Notes: generated by a model from the letters alone, not told the origin. 14,753 bases of DNA from Deltaproteobacteria bacterium (GCA_018644785.1 JABGPV010000127.1:1-14753), one strand, 5' to 3'; positions 1 to 7,540 are shown, numbered from the stretch's first letter. Translations and numbers: made by a program.

Positions 1-166
1 AGGGTTTTCGAGGCCTCAATTTCCTGCCAAACAAACGTTCCAAGCGTGTGACAAAACTCACATCGCCCAACGGGCGACCTGTTTGTTCATGCTTGCGGAT
101 GGGGTCCATTTCCGATGGCCCTATGGCTTTCGCCAAGAAATCCCCCCATATTTGACAGATCGACTT
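1..166 (-). pseudogene. C-terminal remnant of an IS200-like / REP-associated tyrosine transposase
   Basis: Reading the minus strand directly after the DUF1846 stop codon, in the same frame, gives an open stretch of about 55 codons that leaves the window at base 1. It contains WGDFL, then RKHEQTGRPLGDVSFVTRLE, then LFGRKLRPRKP. From memory, this order (a W..FL helix, a HE-TGRPLG block, a RLE..LGR+L helix and a basic end) is the typical C-terminus of Y1_Tnp / REP-associated tyrosine transposases. The upstream catalytic domain (HxH motif and Tyr) is absent because the complete DUF1846 gene occupies that space, so this is a 5'-truncated remnant. Its stop codon lies outside the window. The family call rests on motif recall, not on a search. 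Confidence 0.65.
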
Positions 167-1684
167 TCAGGAAATAAACAGGTCCTTGGTTGAAAAATTC
201 GGGTCACTGGTCAGATTGACCCCGAGCCGCCGTAGACCCGCCTCGTCGCCGGGCGTGGGCATGTGTGTCATATGGACTTCGCAACCCTGAAGTTCATTGA
301 GTTTTTCCACTGCGATCTGAGCTGCGGGGTTTGTGGCGGCGCTGATGCTGAGGGCGATGAGGGCTTCCAGGAGATCCAGGCTGAGCGTCTTTTCGTTGAG
401 AACCTCCATCTTGAGATTCCGCACCGACTCAATAATAAAGGGCGGCAGCAGCTTGATTTTCTCCGGAATTCCCGCCAGGTGTTTGGCGGCATGAAGAACG
501 AGGCTTGACGCCGCGTGGAGGCGGATAGAGTTGCTCCCGGTGATGATGGCGCCGTCCTTGAGGGCGATGGCCGCCCCGCAATAGATTCCCTCACTCCCCT
601 TGTCTCTCTCTTGGGCGTCCAGGGAGGCTTCCCGTGCCCGCTCAACCACATTCCGGTAATTAAGCTCCAGACCGAAATCCTTGATGAGCAATTCCACCCG
701 CTGAACCGTTCCCGAATCCGTCAACCCCATGGCATATTCGCATCGATACCGGAAGTAGCGCCGGATGGTTTCCTGCTTGGCGGCCTCCTCCGTCATGCCC
801 TCGTCCGTTATGGCAAATCCGGCCCGATTGACACCCATGTCGGTGGGGGATTGGTAGAAGGATTCGCCACCCTTGATCTTCTTCAGGATTCTCTTAAGAA
901 CGGGAAAGACTTCCACGTCACGGTTGTAGTTGACCGACTTCTGATCGTAAGCCTCCAAATGAAAGGGATCAATCAAATTGAAATCCCCGATATCGGCGGT
1001 GGCCGCCTCGTACGCCACATTGACGGGGTGCCGCAGGGGTAGATTCCAAATGGGAAATGTCTCGAATTTGGCGTATCCCGCCTGAATCCCCCGTTTATGT
1101 TCATGGTACACTTGGGAGAGGCAGGTGGCCAATTTTCCGCTTCCGGGACCGGGGCCCGTAACCACCACCAGCGGCTTTTCCGTTTCAATATATTCATTGG
1201 CCCCATAACCCTCATCACTGACGATGAGGTCCACATCCGTGGGATAACCTTTGGTAAACTGGTGTGTGTAGACTTTAATTTTTCTTCTTTCCAGTTTGGT
1301 TTTGAACTGCTGCGCCGACGGCTGATTCTCAAAACGGGTGATGACCACACCCAGGACGGTGATTCCCCATCCTCTCAGATCATCAATCAACTTCAATGCA
1401 TCCGAGTCATAGGTGATACCGAAATCAGCCCGCATTTTTTTCCTTTCAATATCACCCGCATAGATGCAGAGCAAAATATCGGCCTTATCTTTTAACTCCT
1501 GAAGGAGCCGCATCTTGATGTTGGGATCATACCCCGGCAGAACCCTGGAAGCATGATAATCGTACAAAAGCTTACCGCCGAATTCGAGGTAAAGCTTATC
1601 GTCAAACCGTTTCACCCGGTCCAGAATTTCCGATGCCTGCTCCCTCATATACTGATCGTTGTCAAATGCAATACCTGACGTCAT
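167..1684 (-). CDS. DUF1846 / UPF0371 family protein
   Basis: This protein of 505 residues is recognised as UPF0371/DUF1846 from its N-terminal FDNDQYM..QASEILDRV, KLYLEFGGKLLYDYHASRVLPG and the closing GVNLTSDPNFSTKDLF; the length matches the family. The biochemical function is not established. A glycine-rich GPGPGSGK (residues 177-184) resembles a P-loop and suggests nucleotide or phosphate binding; this is an inference. No signal peptide or membrane helix is seen, so it is probably cytosolic. The open frame extends to a TTG at 1714, but ATG 1684 is preferred because AGGAGGG lies just upstream and the protein then begins MTSGIAFDND, as family members do. It is a single gene, with the proton pump about 250 bases upstream on the same strand. 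Confidence 0.88.
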   Translation of the reverse strand: MTSGIAFDNDQYMREQASEILDRVKRFDDKLYLEFGGKLLYDYHASRVLPGYDPNIKMRLLQELKDKADILLCIYAGDIERKKMRADFGITYDSDALKLIDDLRGWGITVLGVVITRFENQPSAQQFKTKLERRKIKVYTHQFTKGYPTDVDLIVSDEGYGANEYIETEKPLVVVTGPGPGSGKLATCLSQVYHEHKRGIQAGYAKFETFPIWNLPLRHPVNVAYEAATADIGDFNLIDPFHLEAYDQKSVNYNRDVEVFPVLKRILKKIKGGESFYQSPTDMGVNRAGFAITDEGMTEEAAKQETIRRYFRYRCEYAMGLTDSGTVQRVELLIKDFGLELNYRNVVERAREASLDAQERDKGSEGIYCGAAIALKDGAIITGSNSIRLHAASSLVLHAAKHLAGIPEKIKLLPPFIIESVRNLKMEVLNEKTLSLDLLEALIALSISAATNPAAQIAVEKLNELQGCEVHMTHMPTPGDEAGLRRLGVNLTSDPNFSTKDLFIS

Positions 1685-1687
1685 GCT

Positions 1688-1694
1688 CCCTCCT
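1688..1694 (-). promoter_or_regulatory. Ribosome binding site of the DUF1846 gene
   Basis: On the minus strand AGGAGGG is followed by AGC and then ATG 1684. It is a near-perfect Shine-Dalgarno with short spacing. The alternative TTG start at 1714 is preceded only by an A-run, so this site decides the start. Confidence 0.7.
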
Positions 1695-1803
1695 ACTCCA
1701 GCTTTTGAATTCAATTTTTTTGATCAACTCTAACCCGTTAAACACGGTCACGGATCCATAATCAGCCAATCCCGTGTAGGATCACCTATACCAACAACGG
1801 ATC

Positions 1804-1922
1804 GGCGTCAAGCCCGCCTTTTCCGCTTTGGTACCTTATTTCCCGGCTTTCTGTCATGAAAAACAAGAAGTTCATTGACTGAAAAACCAAAAACTTTAAA
1901 CTTTAAACTGCGGCTTGACGCC
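1804..1922. repeat. Exact 11-bp inverted repeat pair flanking an AT-rich gap
   Basis: GGCGTCAAGCC at 1804-1814 is the exact reverse complement of GGCTTGACGCC at 1912-1922, with 97 bases between them. The pair sits in the non-coding gap between the DUF1846 start (1684) and the proton-pump stop (1934). The enclosed DNA ends in an AT-rich tandem (1891-1909). It could be the ends of a small mobile or REP-like element, or a long-range stem in the 3' UTR of the pump mRNA. The sequence does not discriminate between these. Confidence 0.45.
1891..1909. repeat. Short tandem repeat AAACTTT
   Basis: The 7-base unit AAACTTT occurs twice in full and then partly (AAACT). It lies immediately inside the right arm of the 11-bp inverted repeat and downstream of the pump stop codon. 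No protein is encoded here. Confidence 0.6.
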
Positions 1923-1933
1923 TTAGTTGCAAG

Positions 1934-4483
1934 TCAGTAATGCCCGCCGGGGTGCAGGGGTTGGGTGACGTTTCCCAGGAATGTTTCCCGGGCCGGGTGC
2001 CGGTTGGAAAGAAACTGATAAATGCCGATCTTCACCGCATCCAGGACCGGGAGCCATATGAGGTTATAGACCCAGACCAGCCCGATCAGTTGCCAGGAGA
2101 TGGCCGGCACCAGATCAAGCCAGCCGTACCGGCACAAGAGGCTCGCAAAGATCTGGGTGCCGAGGATGGCCACCATTAGAATCCACGAAGGCAGAGGCGG
2201 TTTCAAGAAGAATCCGGATGATCGGGCCACCAGCAGCATCAGATGCCCGCCCACGACCAACTGCAGAAACATGGCTGTCTGCAGGTGACCCTGATTGAAG
2301 TGAGGCAGCCAGGAAGGCAGGTCCGCGGCTCCGGCATGGAGAAACTGCCAGCCCACATAGAGCAATCCACTGGACTGAATTACCGACAGCAACCCCAGGA
2401 TCAATGAGACGCTCAAGATCCGGCCCATGTCCCATCGGACCGGTGTTGGGCTGGTTATGGCGTTGTCGTAGGCGATGGTCATAATGGGGATATCGTCCAG
2501 CAGGGCCAGAATAACAATCATCACCGGGGTCAGCGGGCGAAAGTTATGGAAAAGGGTCATGGCGATGACCACGAAAAACATGATGTCGATGGTCATGGCA
2601 ATGCGGTAGGTGGTGTAGCTGGTCATTCGCTCAAAAATCTGTCGCGCCGACTCCACAGCCTTGATGATCACCGAAAGTCCCGGATCCGTCAGGATAAGGG
2701 CTGCAGCCGCCTGCGCCGCGTCAGTGGCGCCCGAGACCGCAATGCCCACATCCGCCTGCTTCAAGGCCGGTGCATCGTTGACGCCGTCGCCGGTCATGGC
2801 AACGATATGACCCCGGTCCTGGAGTGCTTTGACGATGGCGTACTTGTGTTCCGGAAAAACCTCTGCAAAACCGTCTGTTTCCCTGATCTGCTCAACCTGG
2901 TCCGGTGTCAAATGATCCGGATCATCGCCCTTGCCGACCAGCTCCCGAGCCGGCCGGATGTTACGGCCCATGCCCAGTTGTCCGGAAATTTCGCGAGCGA
3001 TGGCCACGTTATCGCCCGTCACCATCTTGACATCCAGGCCGTGTTCATAGGCCTGTAGAATGGTCTCCCTGGAGTCGTCACGCGGTGGGTCGTAGAGCGG
3101 CAGGATGCCTAAGAATCGCCAGATTTTCCCATCGCTGGAATCGGCCACCCCCAGGGTACGAAACCCCCTTGCGGCCAGCGTGTTGACCTCATCTGTGGCG
3201 CGCTTTTCATCATTTTCAGTGAGACCGCAGAGTGCCTGGATGATTTGAGGCGCTCCCTTGGTGTAATACCGGGCCACTCCGTCCGGACCCACGGCGGTTC
3301 CCTGGGTACGCTTGCCGATGGGATCAAAGGGCACAAAGTCCGTCTGTTGGTAGGTATCGAATAACTTGCGGTCTTTAAGGCCTTGGATCACTGCCAGGTC
3401 CATTGCGTCCCGGTTCTCCTCTTTTGAGGCGAGGCTTGCAGCAAAGATGAGCGAAGGATTGTCAGAGGCCGCGAACAGTACCGGATCCCCGAGGGTCAGC
3501 TGATTCTTGGTAAGGGTTCCGGTTTTGTCGGTGCAAAGGATATCGACGCCGGCCAGTTCCTCGATGGACTCCAATTTGGAGACGATGGCTTTCTTTTTGG
3601 ACAAGGCCAGCGCTCCCAGGGCCATGGTAATGGACAAAACCGCGGGCATTGCCACCGGGATGGACGCGATCACCAGAATGAGCACGAAACGGAGCACGTC
3701 CAGGAAGGGTTGCCGTTGGTAGAGCTCGACGGCAACCAGATAGACCGCCAGGGCCAATGCGGTGACAATCAGCAGGTTGCCGATGCGCAGGACCGCCTGT
3801 TGAAAGTGGGATCGGGCGCCGGCTGCGGCCACCAGTTTGGCGGTACGGCCGAAAAACGTGTTGCCGCCGGTGGCGGTGACCACAGCCACCATCTCTCCCT
3901 GCTTGGCCACGGAGCCCGAATAGGCAATGTCGCCGGGCTTTTTGCTCACCGGCAGGGATTCTCCGGTGAGGGCCGCCTGATCGATGCTGATGTAATCGCC
4001 ATCCATGAGCTTACAGTCCGCCGGAATAATGTCGCCCAGGCGCAGCCGGATCACATCGCCCGTAACCAGATCGGCGGCGTTGATCTCCTGCCATTGGCGG
4101 TCACGAATGACCCTCGCTTTGAGCGCCAGCTGACCTTTCAGGGCCGCCAGGGCATTGGCGGCCTTGTTTTCCTGCCAGAAACCGATGAGGCCATTGAAAA
4201 TCAGCATGGCCGCGATGATGAAAAAATCCTTTTGATCTCCGGTAACCAGAGAAAGGATCGCCGCGATTTCGATCATCCAGGGAATGGGTCCCCAGAAATA
4301 TCCCAGGAATTTTAACAGCGGGTTGGATTTTTTTTCTTCAAGGGCGTTGGGACCTGCTTCGGCGAGACGTCGTGCCGCTTCATGGGAAGACAAGCCCTCG
4401 CGGGTCGTTCCCAGCACTTCAAGGATCTGGTCGGTGGAAAGTTGCTTTGACTCATCGTCTGACAGGTAAGGTTTTGAATTCAT
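1934..4483 (-). CDS. P3A-type plasma-membrane H+-transporting ATPase
   Basis: This ATP-driven proton export pump of the inner membrane has 849 residues from ATG 4483. Domains in order are the cation-ATPase N-terminus (about 12-75), TM1-2, the actuator domain with TGES (173-176), TM3-4 with PVAMP (276-280), the phosphorylation motif CTDKTGT (Asp319), nucleotide-binding KGAP (409-412), TGD (489-491), hinge TGDGVNDAP (564-572) and TM5-10. H+-pump hallmarks are Asn97 in TM2 and Asp664 in TM6 (ALLDDIPIMT), which align with plant AHA2 Asn106 and Asp684. The TM5 position equivalent to AHA2 Arg655 is Asp633. There is no plant-type C-terminal autoinhibitory domain. The frame opens at TTG 4528, but ATG 4483 has a GAGGA site about 7 bases upstream, whereas TTG 4528 and ATG 4495 have none. 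It appears monocistronic and is divergent from trmO. Confidence 0.93.
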   Translation of the reverse strand: MNSKPYLSDDESKQLSTDQILEVLGTTREGLSSHEAARRLAEAGPNALEEKKSNPLLKFLGYFWGPIPWMIEIAAILSLVTGDQKDFFIIAAMLIFNGLIGFWQENKAANALAALKGQLALKARVIRDRQWQEINAADLVTGDVIRLRLGDIIPADCKLMDGDYISIDQAALTGESLPVSKKPGDIAYSGSVAKQGEMVAVVTATGGNTFFGRTAKLVAAAGARSHFQQAVLRIGNLLIVTALALAVYLVAVELYQRQPFLDVLRFVLILVIASIPVAMPAVLSITMALGALALSKKKAIVSKLESIEELAGVDILCTDKTGTLTKNQLTLGDPVLFAASDNPSLIFAASLASKEENRDAMDLAVIQGLKDRKLFDTYQQTDFVPFDPIGKRTQGTAVGPDGVARYYTKGAPQIIQALCGLTENDEKRATDEVNTLAARGFRTLGVADSSDGKIWRFLGILPLYDPPRDDSRETILQAYEHGLDVKMVTGDNVAIAREISGQLGMGRNIRPARELVGKGDDPDHLTPDQVEQIRETDGFAEVFPEHKYAIVKALQDRGHIVAMTGDGVNDAPALKQADVGIAVSGATDAAQAAAALILTDPGLSVIIKAVESARQIFERMTSYTTYRIAMTIDIMFFVVIAMTLFHNFRPLTPVMIVILALLDDIPIMTIAYDNAITSPTPVRWDMGRILSVSLILGLLSVIQSSGLLYVGWQFLHAGAADLPSWLPHFNQGHLQTAMFLQLVVGGHLMLLVARSSGFFLKPPLPSWILMVAILGTQIFASLLCRYGWLDLVPAISWQLIGLVWVYNLIWLPVLDAVKIGIYQFLSNRHPARETFLGNVTQPLHPGGHY

Positions 4484-4486
4484 CGG

Positions 4487-4493
4487 GGTCCTC
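4487..4493 (-). promoter_or_regulatory. Ribosome binding site of the H+-ATPase gene
   Basis: On the minus strand a GAGGAC stretch precedes ATG 4483 at normal spacing. It supports this start over the in-frame ATG 4495 and TTG 4528. Confidence 0.5.
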
Positions 4494-4528
4494 ATCGTTA
4501 CGGTTTGAAAATGAGCCCGGTCTAGCAA

Positions 4529-4719
4529 TGAACCTTTTCATGCTGTTTTTTTAATCTACCGATTTCCTCGAAAAACACAAGTTCGAAGTGAACCAAAACA
4601 AAAAATGGGTATGGGAAGATGTAAAGGTATCACAGTCCCGAAAAGAATGTTAGAATATCAACCTGGGACAAAAAAATAACATGTCGGATAAACGATACAA
4701 CCCGTGTTAAAGAGAAAGG
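4529..4719. other. Divergent intergenic region
   Basis: This AT-rich gap lies between the minus-strand proton pump and the plus-strand trmO-led gene run, so it should hold both promoters. I looked for -35/-10 pairs on both strands. TAGAAT at 4651 lacks a matching -35, and a TTGTGT/TAGATT pair on the minus strand is weak. I see no riboswitch, no strong hairpin and no small ORF with a ribosome site. Confidence 0.4.
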
Positions 4720-4725
4720 ATGAAT

Positions 4726-5199
4726 ATGGAATGTAAGCCCATAGGGATTATTCACTCCCCATTCACCGAGCCGCAGGGGATGCCGATTCAGCCTGCGGGT
4801 GCTAAAGATATCAGGGGAACCATTGAAATATTTGAGCCCTTCCGGAAAGGCCTGAAGGATCTGGATGGCTTTTCACATATTATTCTTCTTTACCAATTTC
4901 ACCGCAGCCGGGGGTTTGACCTTGAAGTCGTTCCTTTCCTCGATTCGGAGCGCCGCGGGGTTTTCGCGACCCGTGCCCCCAAGCGCCCGAACCCTATCGG
5001 GTTGTCGGTGGTTCGTCTTTGCGGAGTTGAAGACGGCGTTTTAACCATTGAGAACGTGGACGTTCTGGACGGCACACCGCTGCTTGATTTGAAACCCTAC
5101 ATCCCGGAATTCGATGCTCAGACCGATGTCAGGACCGGATGGCTTGAGCAAACGAAAAAGAACGTCTCCCACAAAAAGTCCGATGACCGATTCAAGTAA
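4726..5199 (+). CDS. trmO: TrmO/TsaA-family tRNA (t6A37) N6-methyltransferase
   Basis: By family, the enzyme methylates N6 of threonylcarbamoyladenosine at tRNA position 37 using S-adenosylmethionine. The protein has 157 residues and covers just the TsaA-like beta-barrel domain, as in short archaeal and many bacterial members; E. coli TrmO carries an extra C-terminal domain. Signature blocks are the opening MECKPIGIIHSPF, RAPKRPNPIGLS (83-94), and DVLDGTPLLDLKPYIPEFD (112-130). Two start codons are possible. ATG 4720 sits on top of the ribosome site, while ATG 4726 follows AAGGA by 5 bases and gives the family-like N-terminus, so 4726 is preferred. It is the first gene of the plus-strand run, 54 bases ahead of the cysteine hydrolase. 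Short TsaA proteins have also been tied loosely to metal or stress loci, so the exact substrate is inferred. Confidence 0.85.
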   Translation: MECKPIGIIHSPFTEPQGMPIQPAGAKDIRGTIEIFEPFRKGLKDLDGFSHIILLYQFHRSRGFDLEVVPFLDSERRGVFATRAPKRPNPIGLSVVRLCGVEDGVLTIENVDVLDGTPLLDLKPYIPEFDAQTDVRTGWLEQTKKNVSHKKSDDRFK

Positions 5200-5240
5200 A
5201 CAAAAGGGAATCACTGATTGGATGCATTAAAAAAAGATAA

Positions 5241-5248
5241 GAAGGAGG
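5241..5248 (+). promoter_or_regulatory. Ribosome binding site of the cysteine hydrolase gene
   Basis: GAAGGAGG lies 5 bases before ATG 5254. It shows that translation starts there and not at the upstream in-frame TTG 5218, whose extra residues (DALKKDKKEAT) are unlike the family. Confidence 0.75.
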
Positions 5249-5253
5249 CAACC

Positions 5254-5769
5254 ATGAGCAAAGCACTATTGGTCATCGATCTGCAAAATGACTATTTCCC
5301 AGGCGGGAAATTCCCGCTCTGGAATACCGACGCAATTCTGAAGAACATCGAGATCGCTACCCAGAAAGCGATCTCGCAGGATGTCCCTGTCATCGTGATA
5401 CAACATATCGCCAATGCCGCCAGGGGTATTGCGCCCTTCTTCAATAAAGGCACTACGGGGGCTGATGTTCATCCGCGTATTCTTGCGGCTGCTCCCGACG
5501 CAGCCATTGTTATCAAAGCGTATGCTGACAGCTTTTTTAAAACCACACTGGAAGAGACTTTGGCAAGTCTTGGTGCCACAGAGCTACTTGTTTGTGGTAT
5601 GATGACGCAAAATTGTGTTACCCATACGGCTATTTCAAAATCGGCCGAGAAGTATAAGGTCTCAATCCTTGCCGACTGTTGCACCACGGTAGATGAAATG
5701 ATTCACAACATTGCATTAAATGCCATGTCTACTCGCGTCCCGGTAGTGCCGCACGGCGAAGTGCTTTGA
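5254..5769 (+). CDS. Isochorismatase-family cysteine hydrolase
   Basis: This is a cytosolic hydrolase of the isochorismatase/nicotinamidase superfamily, with 171 residues. The predicted catalytic triad is complete: Asp9 in ALLVIDLQNDYF, Lys88 in VIKAYADSFF, and nucleophile Cys121 in CGMMTQNCVTHT, preceded by the residues that form the usual non-proline cis-peptide. Members cleave C-N or ether bonds in substrates such as nicotinamide, ureidoacrylate, N-carbamoyl compounds or isochorismate. I see no nicotinamidase metal-site signature (D-x-H near residue 50), so nicotinamidase is unlikely. The substrate cannot be named. It lies 54 bases after trmO and 25 bases before the Fe-S protein, consistent with one transcript. 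Confidence 0.88.
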   Translation: MSKALLVIDLQNDYFPGGKFPLWNTDAILKNIEIATQKAISQDVPVIVIQHIANAARGIAPFFNKGTTGADVHPRILAAAPDAAIVIKAYADSFFKTTLEETLASLGATELLVCGMMTQNCVTHTAISKSAEKYKVSILADCCTTVDEMIHNIALNAMSTRVPVVPHGEVL

Positions 5770-5794
5770 TTAACAATATTATTCGGAGCCAATA

Positions 5795-6586
5795 ATGAAC
5801 AAACCCATAACGCCGACCGAGCTCAGAATCCTGATTGAAGATTATGTAATTGCGTACCCAGAAAAAACCGGAGAACGAAATATGTGGCGGAAACCGCTTC
5901 TGGCGACAGCTAAAGCAGACGACCGCTTCGACGTCCTTCCCCGAATTGCCGCGGAAGATCACGCCCTGCCACGGGAATTACTCTCCTCAGCCGAATCGGT
6001 GGTGGTTTTCTTCGTGCCATTTGTAAAGGAGCTGGCAGTTGAAAACCACAAAGGAGAAATCCCCTGCCGGAACTGGGGACTTGCCTATGAATCCACAAAC
6101 CGGCTCATCAACAGCGTGTGCGAACATATTCAGCATCATCTTGAAGACCGGGGATACAAAGCGGAATTGACTCCGGCTACACACAATTTCGACCCTGTGA
6201 AGCTCATCTCCCGATGGTCTCACAAGCACCTGGGATATCTTACCGGCCTGGGACGCTTCGGCGTAAACGCTCAGTTGATCACACCCTCCGGATGCACCGG
6301 ACGACTTGGCAGTCTGGCGACTGATGCCGAATTAGGGGACAGTCCCCTGGTCAGTGAAAAAGAACTATGCCTGCATAAAAATGGCCATAAATGCCTTGTG
6401 TGCATCAATCGCTGTCCGGTGGGAGCGGTGTCCGAATCGGGTATCGAGCGCAAACTTTGCTGGGAACGGCTGAAATCCAACATCGCCCAGTCAGAGGAAC
6501 TTGCGGGCCTTGAAAATACGACCCACGTCTGTGGTAAATGCCAAGTCCTCGTGCCGTGCAGCCTGAAGGCTCCGAAGAAAAATTAA
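5795..6586 (+). CDS. QueG-like double [4Fe-4S] cluster protein (epoxyqueuosine reductase-like)
   Basis: The 263-residue protein has no signal peptide or membrane helix. The middle (about 133-182) carries a QueG-type block, GLGRFGVNAQLITPSG followed by RLGSLATDAEL. The C-terminus has eight cysteines in two sets: Cys192, Cys200, Cys203 and Cys207-Pro, then Cys222, Cys246, Cys249 and Cys255. This fits two [4Fe-4S] clusters. True QueG is a cobalamin-dependent reductase of about 350-380 residues with a C-terminal HEAT-like tRNA-binding part. That part is missing here, and no queuosine gene is nearby. The safest reading is therefore a QueG-related Fe-S oxidoreductase of unknown substrate, perhaps corrinoid-binding. 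The start ATG 5795 has CGGAG 8 bases upstream. The stop is 12 bases before the binding-protein start. Confidence 0.75.
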   Translation: MNKPITPTELRILIEDYVIAYPEKTGERNMWRKPLLATAKADDRFDVLPRIAAEDHALPRELLSSAESVVVFFVPFVKELAVENHKGEIPCRNWGLAYESTNRLINSVCEHIQHHLEDRGYKAELTPATHNFDPVKLISRWSHKHLGYLTGLGRFGVNAQLITPSGCTGRLGSLATDAELGDSPLVSEKELCLHKNGHKCLVCINRCPVGAVSESGIERKLCWERLKSNIAQSEELAGLENTTHVCGKCQVLVPCSLKAPKKN

Positions 6587-6598
6587 TGGGGGGATGAG

Positions 6599-7540
6599 AT
6601 GGCGTCTTCAATAAAATTATTGAGTAAAATGATTATTATAGCTGGGATGTTCTTTTGTTTCGGATCCTATGCAACGGCAGAATGTATAGGCGTTGTTACG
6701 GCAGGAGGCGGGCAAGGTTTTTGGGGTGATGTGATAAAGGGAGCGAATCAAGCAGGCAAGGAACTGGGTATTGAGATACATGCCAGGGGAGCTGTTGATG
6801 AAGCCAATGTGGAAGGGCAACGTTACATTATTGAATCAACGATGAAGTTTGGATGTAAAGGTTTGGTTCTTGCTCCAAATTCTAAGGACCGAAAAAAAGA
6901 TGTTGCGCAATTAAAGGCCCAAGGAATCCCCACTGTATTCATTGATCGTGACATTGGCGGTGACAGAATAAGCATCATTAAAACTGAAAATTTTTCTGCC
7001 GGAGAAAAGGCCGGTATCGAAATGGCAAAAGCCCTTGGTGGGAAAGGGAAAATAGCCATTCTTCGATTTAATGAGGATGTGGCCTCTACCACTGCCAGAG
7101 AAAATGGTTTTATCAAAGGGGCAAGCAGTGGAGGTCTTGAAATCGTAGTAGACCAATATATTGGAACAATGGTTGGAGAAGCAAGATCAGAAGCATATCG
7201 AATACTGAAAATCTCGAAGAGGATTGATGGAATATTTACCCCAAATGAATCAACAAGCCTTGGTGTTATAAAAGCTCTTGAGCGTCTTAATAAAGCAGGA
7301 AAGGTGGTCCATATAGGCTTTGATGCACATAGAATAATGATTGAATCAATAAAATCCAAGCATATTTATGGCTTTATTGTGCAACGTCCTTTTCAGATGG
7401 GGTATCAGGGGGTACACACTGTATATCGTGCAATTCATGGAAAAGATATAAAACAAAAAGTCAATACAGATGTTGTTTTTATCGGCAGAGAAAATATCAA
7501 CCAAACAGAGATTAGAAAAATACTGGGGTTACAAGATTGA
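6599..7540 (+). CDS. RbsB-like periplasmic sugar-binding protein (ABC transporter or chemoreceptor ligand-binding component)
   Basis: The 313-residue protein belongs to the type I periplasmic binding fold (Peripla_BP_4). The N-terminus is a clear Sec signal peptide: Lys6/Lys10, the hydrophobic stretch MIIIAGMFFCFG, then YATA before Glu28, a likely signal peptidase I site after Ala27. RbsB-type landmarks are VFIDRDIG, ARENGFIKG, FTPNESTSLGVIKAL, VHIGFDA and the hinge-proximal IVQRPFQMGYQGV. The ligand is probably a pentose/hexose or an autoinducer-2-like molecule and cannot be specified. No permease or ATPase gene is in the window. The DNA is much more AT-rich than its neighbours: two sampled 60-base lines contain 21 and 16 G/C, against 38 in a proton-pump line. 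This suggests separate acquisition. A GGGGGG-rich ribosome site precedes ATG 6599. Confidence 0.87.
   Translation: MASSIKLLSKMIIIAGMFFCFGSYATAECIGVVTAGGGQGFWGDVIKGANQAGKELGIEIHARGAVDEANVEGQRYIIESTMKFGCKGLVLAPNSKDRKKDVAQLKAQGIPTVFIDRDIGGDRISIIKTENFSAGEKAGIEMAKALGGKGKIAILRFNEDVASTTARENGFIKGASSGGLEIVVDQYIGTMVGEARSEAYRILKISKRIDGIFTPNESTSLGVIKALERLNKAGKVVHIGFDAHRIMIESIKSKHIYGFIVQRPFQMGYQGVHTVYRAIHGKDIKQKVNTDVVFIGRENINQTEIRKILGLQD

Noticed and set aside
3710..4315. 201-residue plus-strand open frame
   Set aside because: It is antisense to the proton pump actuator and TM3-4 region, whose motifs are unmistakable on the other strand.
5218..5253. TTG start adding 12 residues to the cysteine hydrolase
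   Set aside because: ATG 5254 has a strong AAGGAGG at ideal spacing and the family-typical N-terminus. The TTG has no ribosome site.
6823..7359. 178-residue minus-strand open frame
   Set aside because: It is antisense to the periplasmic binding protein gene, whose signal peptide and fold motifs are clear.
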